This document shows, one piece after another, positions 46,376-58,831 of a stretch of DNA of 64,000 nt; positions within the stretch are counted from its first letter, which is position 1, and each line of letters starts with the position of its first letter. The notes beneath the pieces were generated by a model. That model had not been told where the DNA came from and ran no database searches. It saw nothing but the letters and a program-made list of their open reading frames with translations. The DNA lies in assembly GCA_963978905.1 (NCBI GenBank), contig OZ022260.1, positions 46,459,551 to 46,523,550 of the forward strand. Direction: 5' to 3'. This stretch comes from Trichostrongylus colubriformis (Eukaryota > Nematoda > Chromadorea > Rhabditida > Trichostrongylidae). Both the position numbers and the translations under genes were made by a program.

Positions 46376-48350
46376 TAACCCTATTTGAGAACCTTGCCGC
46401 ATACCCGAAAATATCAGCCACTTTGTCGCCTCATGCCATCATTTTAGTGACAACTCAGTTTGATTTGGAGTGGTAACGCTACTGATCAAACCCTTCTCAC
46501 AAGTTGTCCACGACTTGTGTATAGCACACGGGAAAGTATCGAGGCAGGAAATTATAGGAATGTTGGAAATAACAGGCATCCAAGCGGTTCCTTCCACGGA
46601 TTCTCGAAACTGACTGTAACTAGGCCTTCTGCCATTTCTAGAGTTCCTATAAAAACACTGTGCACATATGGGGTAATCCAAGCATCAGCTGGAATTTCAT
46701 AATTACTGAAAAGGCAAACGAAGTGCTTCGTTACGAATGGATAGGGCACTTCCTCGTTGAACAAATAAGGGCCTTTCTTTTGAGAAAATTGGTACATAAA
46801 GCAGTTATCGCAATTGTGGGATACTGTGGTGCTATGTGAACTGTCTTCAGATATGCCTAAAGGCAGCGGCTGCAAGGAGTGATCAGTCCCCTCCGCGTGG
46901 ATTACTGCAAATTGCTTTGCAGCGCGATTCCGAATTCCTCACCATCGAACCGCACCAATTTGTTTTGCTCGACGAAACCGCCTAGGGAGTGAATGGCTTG
47001 CAACAGAGGTTCCATATGAAGTCTTCACATGCAACGTGAGCACATTGCACAAATGGTCAGCTTAAGGCTGTTATTGAACACTGAAGAAATTTCTCCACTG
47101 AACTGATGTGACCTTGGACTTGTTCACTTTTTGTCACAAGATCTCCCCAAAAAAGCTCACTTTAATTTAATCTCGATGAAATCATGTTAAATCAAAAATG
47201 GATTGTTCACAGCAATCTTACATTGCTCGGAGTTAAATATTTTTAAAAAATACTCATTTCGAAAACTGAGAGGGCCATTTCATCCTGAATAAGAAAGCGC
47301 CACTGTATGGATCATACCAGGCGCTGTCACTGAGCATAAAAAGGAAATGAATGGACTAGTGGATCGTACTGATGACTGGTTAGGTTGCCATCGTACTTTG
47401 CAACGCGGTTGAATGAGTAGCATAACTGTGTGTAGGATGACTGATACATATTCCTCATTTATGATTAATGATCTGGTCGCATTTTGTTTTACTTTATCGA
47501 ATATTTCGAGCCATAGCGATAAAAATAGCGAGTGATCGTCCTGAGCTAAAAGCTCAGAGATGATTCGATACTTTTATGGATGATACGAAGATGAACAGAA
47601 GGGTAGAGAACCCTCAAATGACATCACTATAGAATAGAAAGAGCCAAAAATTATGAATGGAGCAGTTGTCGTACGACTTACAGTTAGCCGCGTAACTTCA
47701 TCGCCAAGTATGAAGGTAATCGTACGGGTGACTCGTCGAATTGTATTTGACTTCGTCCGTTAGGTTTTCTTCTTCAACTGATATCTGTGATCCCTCCATG
47801 TATGCTTATTCACTAGGTGCTTCCCTACCCCCTCGTCGCGTTAGGCTTAGCCAAGTCGGTCGTAGTCCTTCATAAGTCTATGTCTCATTAACTGAAATGA
47901 GCGATGGGACATACTGAAAGCCCGTCTCGTCCTGTAATTAATGAGACCATATAACCATGTCATACCAGCACAAAACAGTAATTGGGAACAACTCGGACAT
48001 GATCACACTCTTTTCTTTTCATTTTATCAATTCCTATCATTCTCGCGTCTTCTTCCTTCAGTCAACACTGATATGACGCGTGTTCCATTTGGATGGAGCA
48101 ATCATCAGACGCTATCGCAATTAGACCGACACGGTCTCAAGAAAAACACATCGATAGACAGGTGGAAAGAATGCCGTATCATCACCGGTCACAAAAGGGG
48201 TTTTCTCGTTGGGAGACATCAGCAATTCGACCGTTTTGTGAACTAGCCGCACATGAATCAGCTAGTCAGTCTACAGCAATACCACGAGATAGTGAATACC
48301 AAGAGACGGCTACCCGTGGCCATTCACTGAACTGATTGTGGACTGGATTT
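46376..48350. other. No gene recognised
   Basis: Open frames at 46439-46875 and 47941-48335 overlap on both strands. The latter follows a CTTCCTTCAG acceptor, but every frame is cut by stops or lacks family features. Confidence 0.45.
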
Positions 48351-48697
48351 CACGCGAAAAAATGTGAATCTGGCTGAGATACAGCACCACAAAGTGCGGT
48401 CCCAGTGGGCGGGGCCTCCGTGTAAAAGCCTCGTACCGCGTCCGCCGTGGTCGGAGACGCATTGTAGGAACAGAAGGTTACGTAAACAGTCCTACTCTCC
48501 GTTCCCAACGGCGGCGGAAGACGGGACGAGGCTTTTACACGGAGGCCCCGCCCACTGGGACCGCACTTTGTGGTGCTGTATCTCAGCCAGATTCACATTT
48601 TTTCCACGTGAAATTTTGCATGAAACCAACATTAGGCAAATACAACATAAATATATGGGTAACACAAAAACTCATTTTCCGTGGACGATTCCTTTAA
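48351..48697. repeat. Hairpin repeat family, best-preserved hairpin member
   Basis: Arms 48351-48452 and about 48508-48610 pair over roughly 100 bases, with long perfect runs (e.g. GATACAGCACCACAAAGTGC and GGGCGGGGCCTCCGTGTAAA) around a loop of about 55 bases. After the hairpin comes the family tail: CGTGAAATTTTGCATG, TTAGGCAAATACAACATAAA, TATATGGGTAAC, ending CGTGGACGATTCCTTTAA at 48697. No protein is encoded. Confidence 0.85.
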
Positions 48698-49568
48698 GCA
48701 CATTTCAAGATTACTGTGGTATTACAACCTCTTCGTGGTCCAATAGATCGTTCCTAGCCAAGTAGGCTATACCTTTATCGAGGCGTGAGTGTGAGTTTCT
48801 AGAGCGTGAGTGGAGCGCCGAAGTAGACAGCGCGACACCACCATGCACCCAGGCCCGCCCACTCCCGACGTAATGGCTGGGAGTGACGCTGGCAACGGTG
48901 GTAACAGCGTGGCAAATGAGGCCTGTGGTTTATGAAAAAAGATAAGGAAGGAATTTCAATGGGAATGAAGTGTTGATAAGGTGAAACAGGTGATATCTCA
49001 GAGGTCCACATGATACCATCCACTGGAGCTGACTCAACGGCTCTTTTTCACGCGGTAATCTCGCACAAGGAGATGCGAGGAAGCCTTATTTTGCCAGTTT
49101 CGAAGGGTTTCTCCAGATTTTTCGTTGTCGGCGTTCCTCAGCACCTCTAAATCCATAAGTCGACCCTTTAACCCATTCGGTAATCCAGGAATGTACATTC
49201 AAGGTGAGAGTACACAAAAAAGAAGCATGCTCTTCACTTTGGAGTATATGTTCTTTTCTCATCACAGTCAAAGCTGGGAGGTTGCAAGTCCCCCCTGCCC
49301 TCCAGGATTTTTTTGTTACTGAGCATGCCAGACTTCCGCTATCGCAACCACTAGTCAGACCAATGTGATCTTGTAATCTACATCAGCACAGCGGGAACCA
49401 ATTGAAATTTATGAATCACTTTTGATGAAAGTTGTTGTTGCAGAAGTAGATCCAGCAATGAGGCTGGAGAGGAACCAGTGTTGAAGTCAAAATGATGGTT
49501 GAAAGTATAAATGACCATAATTGTAGTACCAGTAGTACAACAATGTAGTAGCACAAGAAGCTAAAGTA

Positions 49569-50467
49569 TTAGGTTGATTCATAATAAATCGGACAAATGG
49601 TAGTGATGATTTCTAGAGATCATAACTCAGTAACGAACTAACGAAAATGGACGCGCGAGGTACCGTTGGAATGAGTATGAAAAGCTCTTCAAAGTACCGC
49701 AAAACAATCACTCCAAAGTAAATTCATTCCGCCACAACGCCGCACGATTTCAAGCGGTTCAGAGACCACATCCGCAACGTCATACTATTTATATCGCTAT
49801 CTGGCCAGGAACCCGCGGATATCGGCAGACGTCTGATAGAAGTTCACAAGGAGCATGCCCCCGGCAGAAGTACACTGTAGTTGTAGCATTCGAAGTTTGC
49901 GTCAGGCGACTATTCCATCGAAGACGAAAACCGCGGTTGGTGGAGAGTACACGGCGTAGAGTACTGGGAGCTGCTCGATGAAGGTACCACAGTATCCGCC
50001 GACGTCTACGTTCGTCAATTACGAGAATTGAAGGCCAATGTCCAAAGTTCGCTACGGCGGCGGTCACATGTCTACTTCCAGCACGACAACGTGTCTACTT
50101 CCACAGACCGCACTTCGCAAGATCGACCAAGGCCGAGCTGCTGTCGTACAGTTGGACCGTACTTCTATACCCACCGTACTCCCCAGACCTGGCCCCTTCA
50201 GATTTCCACCTTTTCTCCCACAGCCAACGCCACCTGGACGGCCAAGACTTCAAAACTCGCGACGAGGTCAAGGCGGCACTCGGCAACTTCTTCGAGCTCC
50301 AGCTTTCGGCCTTCTGGAGCAAGGGCATCCATGATCTGCCTATACCGTGGCAGAAGGTCATCGATAAAGATGGAGTATATTTCAAGTGAATCCCTGTTGT
50401 CGTAAAAAAGTTGTACGACAATGATTAAAATTGGTCAATTTGTCCGATTTATTATGAATCAACCTAA
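49569..50467 (+). mobile_element. Deleted mariner element, copy B (899 bp, TA target duplication)
   Basis: This is the twin of copy A in the same orientation. It has the same inverted-repeat ends and TA duplications at 49567-49568 and 50468-50469. The internal deletion and the small duplication inside the HDN motif are identical, so both lesions predate the spread of the two copies. Confidence 0.93.
49737..50389 (+). pseudogene. Mariner transposase remnant in copy B
   Basis: The remnant has the same domain order and lesions as in copy A: DNA-binding segment, loss of the first catalytic Asp region, disrupted HDN motif, intact SPDLAPSDFHLF and a C-terminus ending GVYFK. In addition the initiating ATG of copy A is ACG here (49737). 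Confidence 0.88.
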
Positions 50468-50469
50468 TA

Positions 50470-52169
50470 GAAGTCACAAGCTTGAGCGACGCAGGATGTG
50501 CAAACTCATAGCAGTAGATGTAAGGTATGTAATAGCATTGAAGTACTTCGTACTTGTATAATTAGCTTAAAAAGACAGAAACAGAGGAGTGGTTGTATCA
50601 AAGAAAAGGAGAAACGAGCGGTAAAAAAGCAAAAAGCGGAGAAACAGGAGAAAAAGGTGGGGAAAAAGAGGGTAATGTAAGAGGAAGGTTAGGAACATTG
50701 ACCCGTTCCGCCTCTTCTCAGACGAGTCAACGATAATATCAATTCTGAGGCTCTCCAGTGATTAGGACTGATACTCACTTGTGTGTGTAGCTGGTTAGGT
50801 AACATAGAAGCTCTGTTATTTGATGAATATAAGTACAAAAGGTAAAAAAGATAATATCCTCAAATCCTAAAGATGTAAAAATCACTAAGGTGCCCGAAAT
50901 TTGGGTAATACCAGTCAAATGATAATGGAGCCAAATTCAAATTTAGAATGTATTAGTGAACTGCCATCACTCAAGAGCTGCTAATACGCTAATGATTAAA
51001 TAATTGGGACGGCTTGTGAAGGAAGAGGAAACAAAGTAGTCACTGGTACTAGACTATTTCAAAATTCCTACATTAAGTCTTTATACTTTTTATATCGCCT
51101 GCTTGCAATTTTTACAGTAGATAAATTTATTTTTGTATAGGCATTTAGCAATATTAGCAATCATAAATCCTTTCCTGTATCCGTTGCATTCTGATACTTC
51201 TTTCATTGCTATTATTTTCTTAGCGATCATTATAAATTGAACAAGTTGCAATCTCGAGTGTTTCAGTATACATAACCGCACATTTATAAATATTAGATAT
51301 ATTGGTATCATTTTGTGGAAACATAATAACTTTGAAATCGAAGTAGCTGCAACTACCTTCAATATACAAGTTTCAATTTTTCAGAAAATTCGTTTTCGTC
51401 TTGAATGTGTGTAATGAGCGAGTTATCCATGTACCTATGAGGGATAAACAATTTGGTGGTTTCATACTTTTTCGTTATATACATAGTTATATTCCATAGC
51501 GCATAGTGTAAGATCTGCCAGATATACCGAGAAATAATTCATCGCACGCTACGACCCCAGGGCTCGTGGAACATTGAGATCGAATAGCATGTGGGAAGCT
51601 TCATTGGTTTTTGAAAAGATGAGCCAAAGCAGAGGCAGCCCTGTCATCAGCGGGGGACAAAGTATCATCGACTGTCAAAAAAAGATGGAAAACACTACGT
51701 CGTGTCACAGCAAAGAACAGAAAACAAACCGAAATGCCCGAATACACAAGAAATACACTAGAATTCTCCAGGTCGACAACTGAAGCAGACGTGATCCAGA
51801 CGTCCTTCATCGCTGACATATATTTGAAGCCTTGAGAATCGATGATGAGCGGCGGCATAAGCGTGTAAGGCGTTCACTTGTGAGAGGTAGGGCTACGGAG
51901 GTGAGGTTGGTCAGAAGGGCCTCTCATACCGCGGATGGCACTGCACATCCCTTCTTGGATTCTTGGAGTTTACTCTTCGTGAAAATATAATACATACCTC
52001 CCGTACCCAGACACTCGAACCATCTTTTCGCTAGGAGGTTCCACGACTCTAATTCCTCTAAAAATTACTCCATCCGATAAAGTACATAAGAGGAACCGAG
52101 AAATTTCTTTGCTTCAAAGCAGAAGTCGAAAAAACTGGTAAGGAGCAACTCATTTGAATTTCTGCCTCG
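50470..52169. other. No gene recognised
   Basis: A/T-rich sequence with only short frames; nothing repeated elsewhere in the window was noticed. Confidence 0.5.
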
Positions 52170-52415
52170 GCAGGCAGAGCGCTGTTCGAATTTTCGCGCC
52201 CACTATTGGCTTGTCTCTCCCTCTGCGTCACTGACCACGTGGCCGTCGCTTTTTTGCTCTTGAAGCCTTCGAATGCCCCCTCTTTGCGGTCGTTACCTTG
52301 AAGAGTAGCTAGAATCTTGTTTTTCGTGTGAAAATTTGCATGTGGGTCGTGGTGAGCAAATTCGAAAATCTAAGGGTAACAGATGAACGTTAATTCCCGT
52401 GAACGATTTCCTTTA
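52170..52415. repeat. Hairpin repeat family, diverged 3' member
   Basis: Retains the tail: GTGTGAAAATTTGCATGTGG, a GAGCAAATTC variant of the GGCAAATAC motif, GGGTAACAGATGAACG and the end CGATTTCCTTTAA at 52415. The left boundary is approximate. Confidence 0.6.
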
Positions 52416-52965
52416 ACACTTGATGCAGAAAACAGTCTTTTATCTGTGAGAGTCGTCCCAATGCGTTGATTTTCAGAACTCGACAAGAATATCAGTCCAG
52501 GTTCCTTGGCGTGGAGCAAAAAAAAAGTGCCGAACTCGTTAAGTGTCAATGAAGAATGCACATATACTCGTTGAGATTGAGTCGATGTCCTTGATTGAAG
52601 GCGAGCGAACGTCGAAATCGATGAGGCGATCAACGGAAAGTGACAAATCAGACATCTTCATGGTAGCACACCGATTATTTCTAACAGTTTCGCCAAATGA
52701 AGGAAAAGGCTGAAGAACAGCAGCGGCATGGTGTCATTATGGAACAAACCACGTGGTCGTAAGGAGAGTAATCAATTATAGAACGCTCATAGGCCATATT
52801 CGCTAGACAAGCCTGACGGCTTGATCACGTCGTGCCCGCTTAACGTTCCTAATTGACTACGAACAGCAAATAGAAGGGATTGTAAGAAATGACAAGTTTA
52901 CTGCGATGGCAGGCTCCTTCAATATTCACTAAACGAAGGGCCCCTTGTTCACTCAGTTCATCGTA

Positions 52966-53812
52966 TTAGATTGGAACATAATTTCTGTCACACAATGACA
53001 AAAAATTTCAAATTTATTTTTCTTTATTTGTGTCTAACTTCAATTAACAAAATATGCACCATTATGATCAACAATATATTGCCAACGAATAGGGAGATTA
53101 TAGATGCCTTGCTTATAGAAGTCTGGAGATTTCTGGTCGAAGAAAGTCTGGAGGCCGATTTTGAGATCATCGTCATCTTTGAACTGCCGTCCATCGAGGA
53201 AGTGGCTCAGAGATCGGAATAGGTGGTAGTCAGTTGGGGCCATGTCCGGAGATTACGGTGGACGGGGGAGCTTCGTTTAACCAAGGTCCTGGATCCTTTG
53301 ACACGCCAACTTTGCCACATGTGGGTGAGCGTTATCGTGGAGGAAGAGGTTTTGGTCCATTTTTCCGGTAAGTTTTGCCGCTCCGGTGTCCAATTGCCTG
53401 CAGTAGAGATCGGCAGTGGCTGTCGTGTTGGATGGTATCAGTTTCCTATTTTTTTGAAAATTTTCAAAAAAAAGTTTTTTTCTCAATGCAATTTTTTGAA
53501 ATTTTTCCTGTTCCAATTTGAGCCGATCGAGCCATCGGGCTGCCATATGAGAGACAGTTCCTGGGTCCATCGACTGGTTAATTTTGTTAGTGGCCTCGCA
53601 TGCTGAGGAACCGAGGCGGTGTTCGTGAATTTCGCACCTTTCGCGAAATTGCCGTAAATTCACTGCTAGTTGAAGCCGTAGAGAATATGAATGTGCTATT
53701 CAGAAGCCCTTTTCAGACGCTTCATATACCCCCACTACCAAATGCTCCCGAAGCTTCCACAGTTTTCCCCAAGGAAAACAAAAAGTGTGACAGAAATTAT
53801 GTTCCAACCTAA
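52966..53812 (-). mobile_element. Deleted mariner element, copy C (847 bp, different subfamily)
   Basis: The inverted-repeat ends begin TTAGATTGGAACATAATTTC on the left and TTAGGTTGGAACATAATTTC on the right, with TA flanks at 52964-52965 and 53813-53814. The ends and remnant protein differ from copies A and B, so this is a second mariner lineage. Transposase text is on the - strand. Confidence 0.9.
53040..53663 (-). pseudogene. Mariner transposase remnant in copy C
   Basis: Reading 5' to 3' on the - strand, helix-turn-helix-type text (DPGTVSHMAARWLDRLK) is followed by the post-first-Asp segment (NTTATADLYCRQLD), the second catalytic motif (FLHDNAHPHVAKLACQRIQD) and, after a frame change, the third (SPDMAPTDYHLFRSLSHF). 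It ends YIVDHNGAYFVN. The segment with the first catalytic Asp is missing, and an A/T-rich stretch (about 53440-53510) interrupts the region. The DD34D order is recognisable but the enzyme is dead. Confidence 0.87.
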
Positions 53813-54545
53813 TAAATTGACCACGTTTAGATTCTGCTAGATTGAGCGTATATTATATGGATAACATTGAGCATGCCATGAATTTCCATTGCCTTATTTG
53901 AAGGCTCCGGTAAGATGGGATGATACCACTGGTTTTAATCATAACTTTGGTTGACTCATTCGACATATGTAACTCGTTCATTTTTTATGTTTCGAAGGCA
54001 ATTGTCGCTCAATGGAACAAGGTATCTTAGCTGAGTAAGTTACAGGTGGGTGGTTGAAAATTGTCTCAACAGAAAACTCTGAGAACAACCAAACCAATCT
54101 TTCAAAAAATTCAATCAGCTATAAAAAGCTAATAAAGTCAACGAACGAGCTGGCGGGCAGAAAGTAACAAGGAATGATGTTAGGACTCTCTTACACACTG
54201 TTTGGAATCATGTCAGCTTACAGCACTGAGGCATGGAGTTGGCTATTTTCAGAGATTTCAGTTAAATAAATTTTTCCACCCCTACCCTGCACCCTACTTA
54301 GCTGAGATACCTTGTCTCATCAAATAATAGAGGCCTTAGAAACACGAAAAAAATCGAACTAGAATTGTAAACGCCCCAATTTTATGGTTAGAATCCAAAA
54401 CCGTATATATTTTTGACCGCTACTGTACATGTTACATATCCTGTGTTATGTGTGGCCGGCTGTGGGAAGAGATAGGGGAAGGGACAGCTTGTCGAGTATT
54501 GGATAGTAATGTTCCTTTACGTGATTGATGTATAAACAATGAACC

Positions 54546-54650
54546 CAATAAATAAACAAATAAATGATAATAAGAGCTAATAAAATAAATAATAATAATA
54601 ACATTAATAATAATAATAGTAATAGTAGTAGTAGTAATAATAACAATAAT

Positions 54651-54682
<32 letters not shown>

Positions 54683-54691
54683 GTAATAGTA

Positions 54692-54730
<39 letters not shown>

Positions 54731-54795
54731 TTAATATTAATATTAATATTAATATTAATATTAATATTAATATTAATATTAATATTAATATTAAA
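54546..54795. repeat. Microsatellite block: TAA/TAG trinucleotides then (ATTAAT)n
   Basis: About 180 bases of AAT/TAA/TAG-type repeats are followed by roughly 11 units of the self-complementary hexamer ATTAAT (about 54729-54795). Low-complexity open frames across it are meaningless. Confidence 0.95.
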
Positions 54796-54912
54796 AAGAG
54801 CTAGCTGGTAATAATAAAGCCTGATAAGTAATAATAACAAATCAAAAATATCAAAATGAACCCAATAATTTAAATAATAATGAATACAGTGCATAGCATA
54901 TGTAACGTCCAG

Positions 54913-55019
54913 TTCCCGTAGGCTGGCAGGGCGTGGCCTACAGACTTGGGTGAGAGTGTGTGGCGGGGTGAGAGAGATCGATACAAGTCCGTAGGCCTCG
55001 CCCTGCCAGCCGTCGGGAA
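54913..55019. repeat. Long hairpin (about 36-bp stem, 35-base loop)
   Basis: GGCTGGCAGGGCG..GGCCTAC..GACTTG at 54915-54948 pairs with 54984-55017 with only about four mismatches. It could be a foldback MITE remnant or a transcribed hairpin. Confidence 0.75.
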
Positions 55020-55115
55020 ATGGTCTGTACACATGTACTATGATGATACGAATTTCACGTTCTGCTCAATATTCAGGTGAAGGCATGCGGCTTTACAAAA
55101 CTCAGTGACTGCCGT

Positions 55116-55127
55116 CCCCCCCCCCCC
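55116..55127. repeat. Poly-C run (12)
   Basis: Twelve consecutive C. Confidence 0.95.
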
Positions 55128-56988
55128 AATTCCTCTCAAAAAATTGCTGCCATATGCTACTCAAATGCAAGATAACGAAACGAATACATTTGCTACTTAG
55201 CACGCGAGATTAATTACAATCCAAACAAAATCGACGTGGGGACCTCATTTCGCAGAAGTAACAACTTGGCCAAAGTTGGGAGTGAGTGAAGTATCGATCC
55301 AGAGCCTCAGCCCCTTGGAAGAGGCCGAAACTGGAAGTTATGTGCAGGGGCTGACACGACGAAGTTGGTAACCAGTTTGTAAAAGCGCTTGTTGAGAATG
55401 ACAACTTGGGAACGAGTAAAGTTTAGTCACCGGAAGTACCCTCTGAACTACATCGTGGCGGTTCCACGTTATAAAGTGCAAAAACGCCACAAAACAAATG
55501 GACTGAAATATCAAAGGGACGTTCATGAGGGGTAGTTCATGCAAATTTCAGGAGAACGGACAAGATCTAGGACGTTGGTGCCAGTTTCAGCTTTCAGGGG
55601 TAACGTATATGAGCCGCTGAGAGATAACCAGCTAATTCAGGTTGTGGCCTCGTTCGTGCAAAGATTCAGCGGGTTTCGAGACAAATTGACTTGTGGCCGG
55701 TATCTCTGCCTAGCCAGCTTGAAGTGATTGGTGAGTGTTGCCCACTTGAAGAGGCGCAAAGCAGAAAACCGCAAAAACAGATCCCTAATGAGCACGGGTT
55801 GGAATCGAGTTGGATGTATGTAAGCCCAGGCAGCATGTGAGCGATGTGTGCTTTTCTATAGTTCAAAGTATGGGCTAACGCGACCGCGAAAATGAGAAAA
55901 TCAGCCGTTGAGGAGGGAAACGGGGAATAGGAAGGATACGGGAAGGAGAACTGGGCAAAAATAAGGCAGGTCTTTCTTGTCATTTATCATGCCTATACTC
56001 ATATGACATTTTACTTAAAGTGCTGGAATGAGTTTCCGCTAGTAAGGGTGCCTTTGCCATTATAACAAATCCTCAAAGAATTGTGTAAAGATGTCATGAT
56101 TCATGGACCAAGTGGTGGTTGACATCAAACTGGCTGTTATTCAGATTGTAATCGTGGTGTGCATCAGGGTTCAATCGTGTTAGGATGTTTGGCGAATCAG
56201 AAAGAAAGTCACTCCCTCGTTACCTACAACACTCCTATGAAATACAGTAAGGGACCACAGCTGCAAGGGCACGCGCATATTTCTTCGAATCAGGTGCTGA
56301 GGGATCTAGCGGGGAGTGTTCGTGGATGTGATAGTGACCATTGTATTACAATCTAACTGAAATGTAATAACGCCATAGGAACTCAATTACGCTGCGAAGC
56401 CTAATGCAGATAGAAATAGCCGCCTGCCGCAGCCACTGCTTTGAACGGCGATCAAAGTTCTCACGGTGCTATCGTAGGTGAGGGAAGGGTGGGGGCATCC
56501 AACCTAGGGCATTAATTTGGTAAGCCCAGAAGGGGAAAGAACACTGTCCTCCACCACCAAAGCTCGAGCAAAAATATACGCTCGAGTGCAAATTTACTCT
56601 TCAAGTATTCCCCCAAGATGCTTAGATGTGCAACTTTTATAAGATGTCCCCCCACCACTCATTGCGATGGCACCCTTATCATTTTTTCTTACTCGGAAAC
56701 AGACTGTAAGGTGACCATTTTAGCGGAAATCCTCGGTCACACGCTTTTTGTTCGTCGCCAATTTCAGTCGATGATAGATTGCTAGAGGAACAACCAGTTT
56801 TACAGGTTTTATATTTTGGAAAGTGGCAGTGATCAGTAGTGCCGCGACCACCTCTATAAAAAGCTCATACCAGATGTCGGCTCAGGACCGAGTACTGTCT
56901 AGGAGTCTATAGCGGAATCGTTTTGGGTTGGGATGTGGGGAGAGGTCGAATTTTCAACGTACTTGGACATACAAACCTTTATAAGAAG

Positions 56989-57077
56989 CCCCCCCCCCCC
57001 ATCTGGAATATTGGTATAGTGATAGAGGTATACAAAGCGCCTTCCGAAGGAGGCAGGAAGCAGGGAGGGGGGGGGGG
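56989..57077. repeat. Poly-C run (12) followed by poly-G run (11)
   Basis: C runs 56989-57000 and G runs 57067-57077, about 66 bases apart, so the two could pair. Confidence 0.9.
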
Positions 57078-58552
57078 AGGAGGACGCATTTCAAAATTTT
57101 TTTTACTAAAATTAGGCTTCACTCTGCTCCCACATATACCAACCCGAGCTTTTCTTCAAAGGCTGGTGATAGCTTCGCGCGATACGGTAAAAACACTGGA
57201 TAGACTATCAGATGATCCCATTTACAGAACAGAACGCATTGAAATGCGGTGAAGAAAGTCTCGTGCGTAGAGATCCCTAGCTGTGCGACAATACTTCATT
57301 TGTTTCAAATTAAGTTACTACATTCATAACTCTAATGTTGGAGGGGTTCATGAAATGACTTGTGAGAGCCATCTGGTCAATTTAGCCCGTCACTCCAGTA
57401 GTGCCCTTCAATCGGCAATCTGAAATATGAAATAGAAATGATCGGTTGGTACGCATGTTTGGCTTGCACTTATCCTGGTGGACCAGCGTTTGTAATGGGC
57501 AGATTTTGGAAGTGGCTGAAAACAAAATTCAGTAAGAGTGCAGCCGCGGTGCGACTCCTCCCTAAATGACAAAAAGAGACAAATGTCTTCAGTCACCCAG
57601 TGAATTTCAACATATTTCTGAATGTAAAAGGAACATCTAGCTAGCTGCAACTTTCCGACATGATTGGTCACTGTCTCTTCCTTCAATCTCCATTCGAAGT
57701 TTTCCATAGTAAGTTCCTTATTTAATGCAAGACACTGAGAATAGCAAGGAATAAGAATGAACTTATGGGTAGTTGTAGGAGAGAAAAGTGGGTATGGTGG
57801 AGGTGCAGGAGGCAGAACGTGAAATTAGTATCTTGTATCAATAGGAATCACGGCCACAATTGAAGAAGTTGCAGTTGAAGAAGAAACTTACGGGCAACTT
57901 GGGGCAGCAATAAAGTGATGGGCACGGATGCGCTTTTTGATGACTTTCTTTACAATCCGAAAACGCATTTTAAGGGTTCACGTGGTTCGTAATGAATGGG
58001 GACTTCGCCATACGACCACATTAATTTCATATTTGTATCTTAACTACATTTCAATTTGATGGAAGATGTGCATTAGCAACATTGCATGAGAAGGGTTCAA
58101 GCTACTGGTCGCACAACTTTTCGATACAGCAGCCGGTTACAGAAGTGTGACATTTGAGAAAAATTGCATAACTATCAGATACTTGTCAAAAGAGAGTAAA
58201 CGGAGGTGGGGGGGGAGAATGTCTGGAAGCAACCGTTGCCAAGTAATAATCGCATTTGATTTCTGTTCACTCATTTTGTTCATTCTAATATTTCTCGATG
58301 AGGTCTAGAATCGCAAGACAGTGGAATCGCGTCCGCGCTCGCATTCGCAGAACTGCAGAGTCACAAAATCACTACACCGCTAACTGTTCACCAGTGTCTC
58401 ATGGGTTTATGGGCGGCGGAAAGCTTAGAGGACAGCAGAGCCTCTGAAACTGGAAATCATTGTTTCTCATTGGTTCAGCTTCCGCACAGATGAGAAGAAA
58501 GCCGAAGAATGCAGTGTCAAACATGAATTCTGACGAAACTATGTTGAGGCAA

Positions 58553-58831
58553 TCAAGGACTTAGGGTAGAAGGTAGAATTCGAAATCTAGGCGGAACTTC
58601 CAGAGAGGCTTCATAAGAAATGAGGGCAAAAAGTAATAAAGCAATGGAAGCAATACCCATCAAGATTCCTCTGTAGTGTAGTTGAGCTTTATGGATGGAT
58701 GATCGAAAGGGAAGCAAGTGAAAGCCAGCGGCACTTGTCCATGGACGAGTTTTCCAATCAACTTCTTCGTGGTCATTGACCTTAGGAAACCGCAACCGCA
58801 TACGCGACTGAGAAATTGTGGCTGATTGCAT
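58553..58831 (-). CDS. Unrecognised open frame with a single membrane segment (92 aa)
   Basis: Reading from ATG at 58831 (MQSATISQSRMRLRFPKV) the frame has a basic N-terminal region of about 55 residues, one hydrophobic helix (ILMGIASIALLLFALIS) and a short tail. This topology fits a type II membrane protein or the first exon of one, such as the stem region of a Golgi enzyme, but the family is not recognised. No good donor site follows, so it may be chance. Confidence 0.22.
   Translation of the reverse strand: MQSATISQSRMRLRFPKVNDHEEVDWKTRPWTSAAGFHLLPFRSSIHKAQLHYRGILMGIASIALLLFALISYEASLEVPPRFRILPSTLSP

Noticed and set aside
46105..46476. 123-codon + strand frame
   Set aside because: Spans a MITE with target duplications; no protein features.
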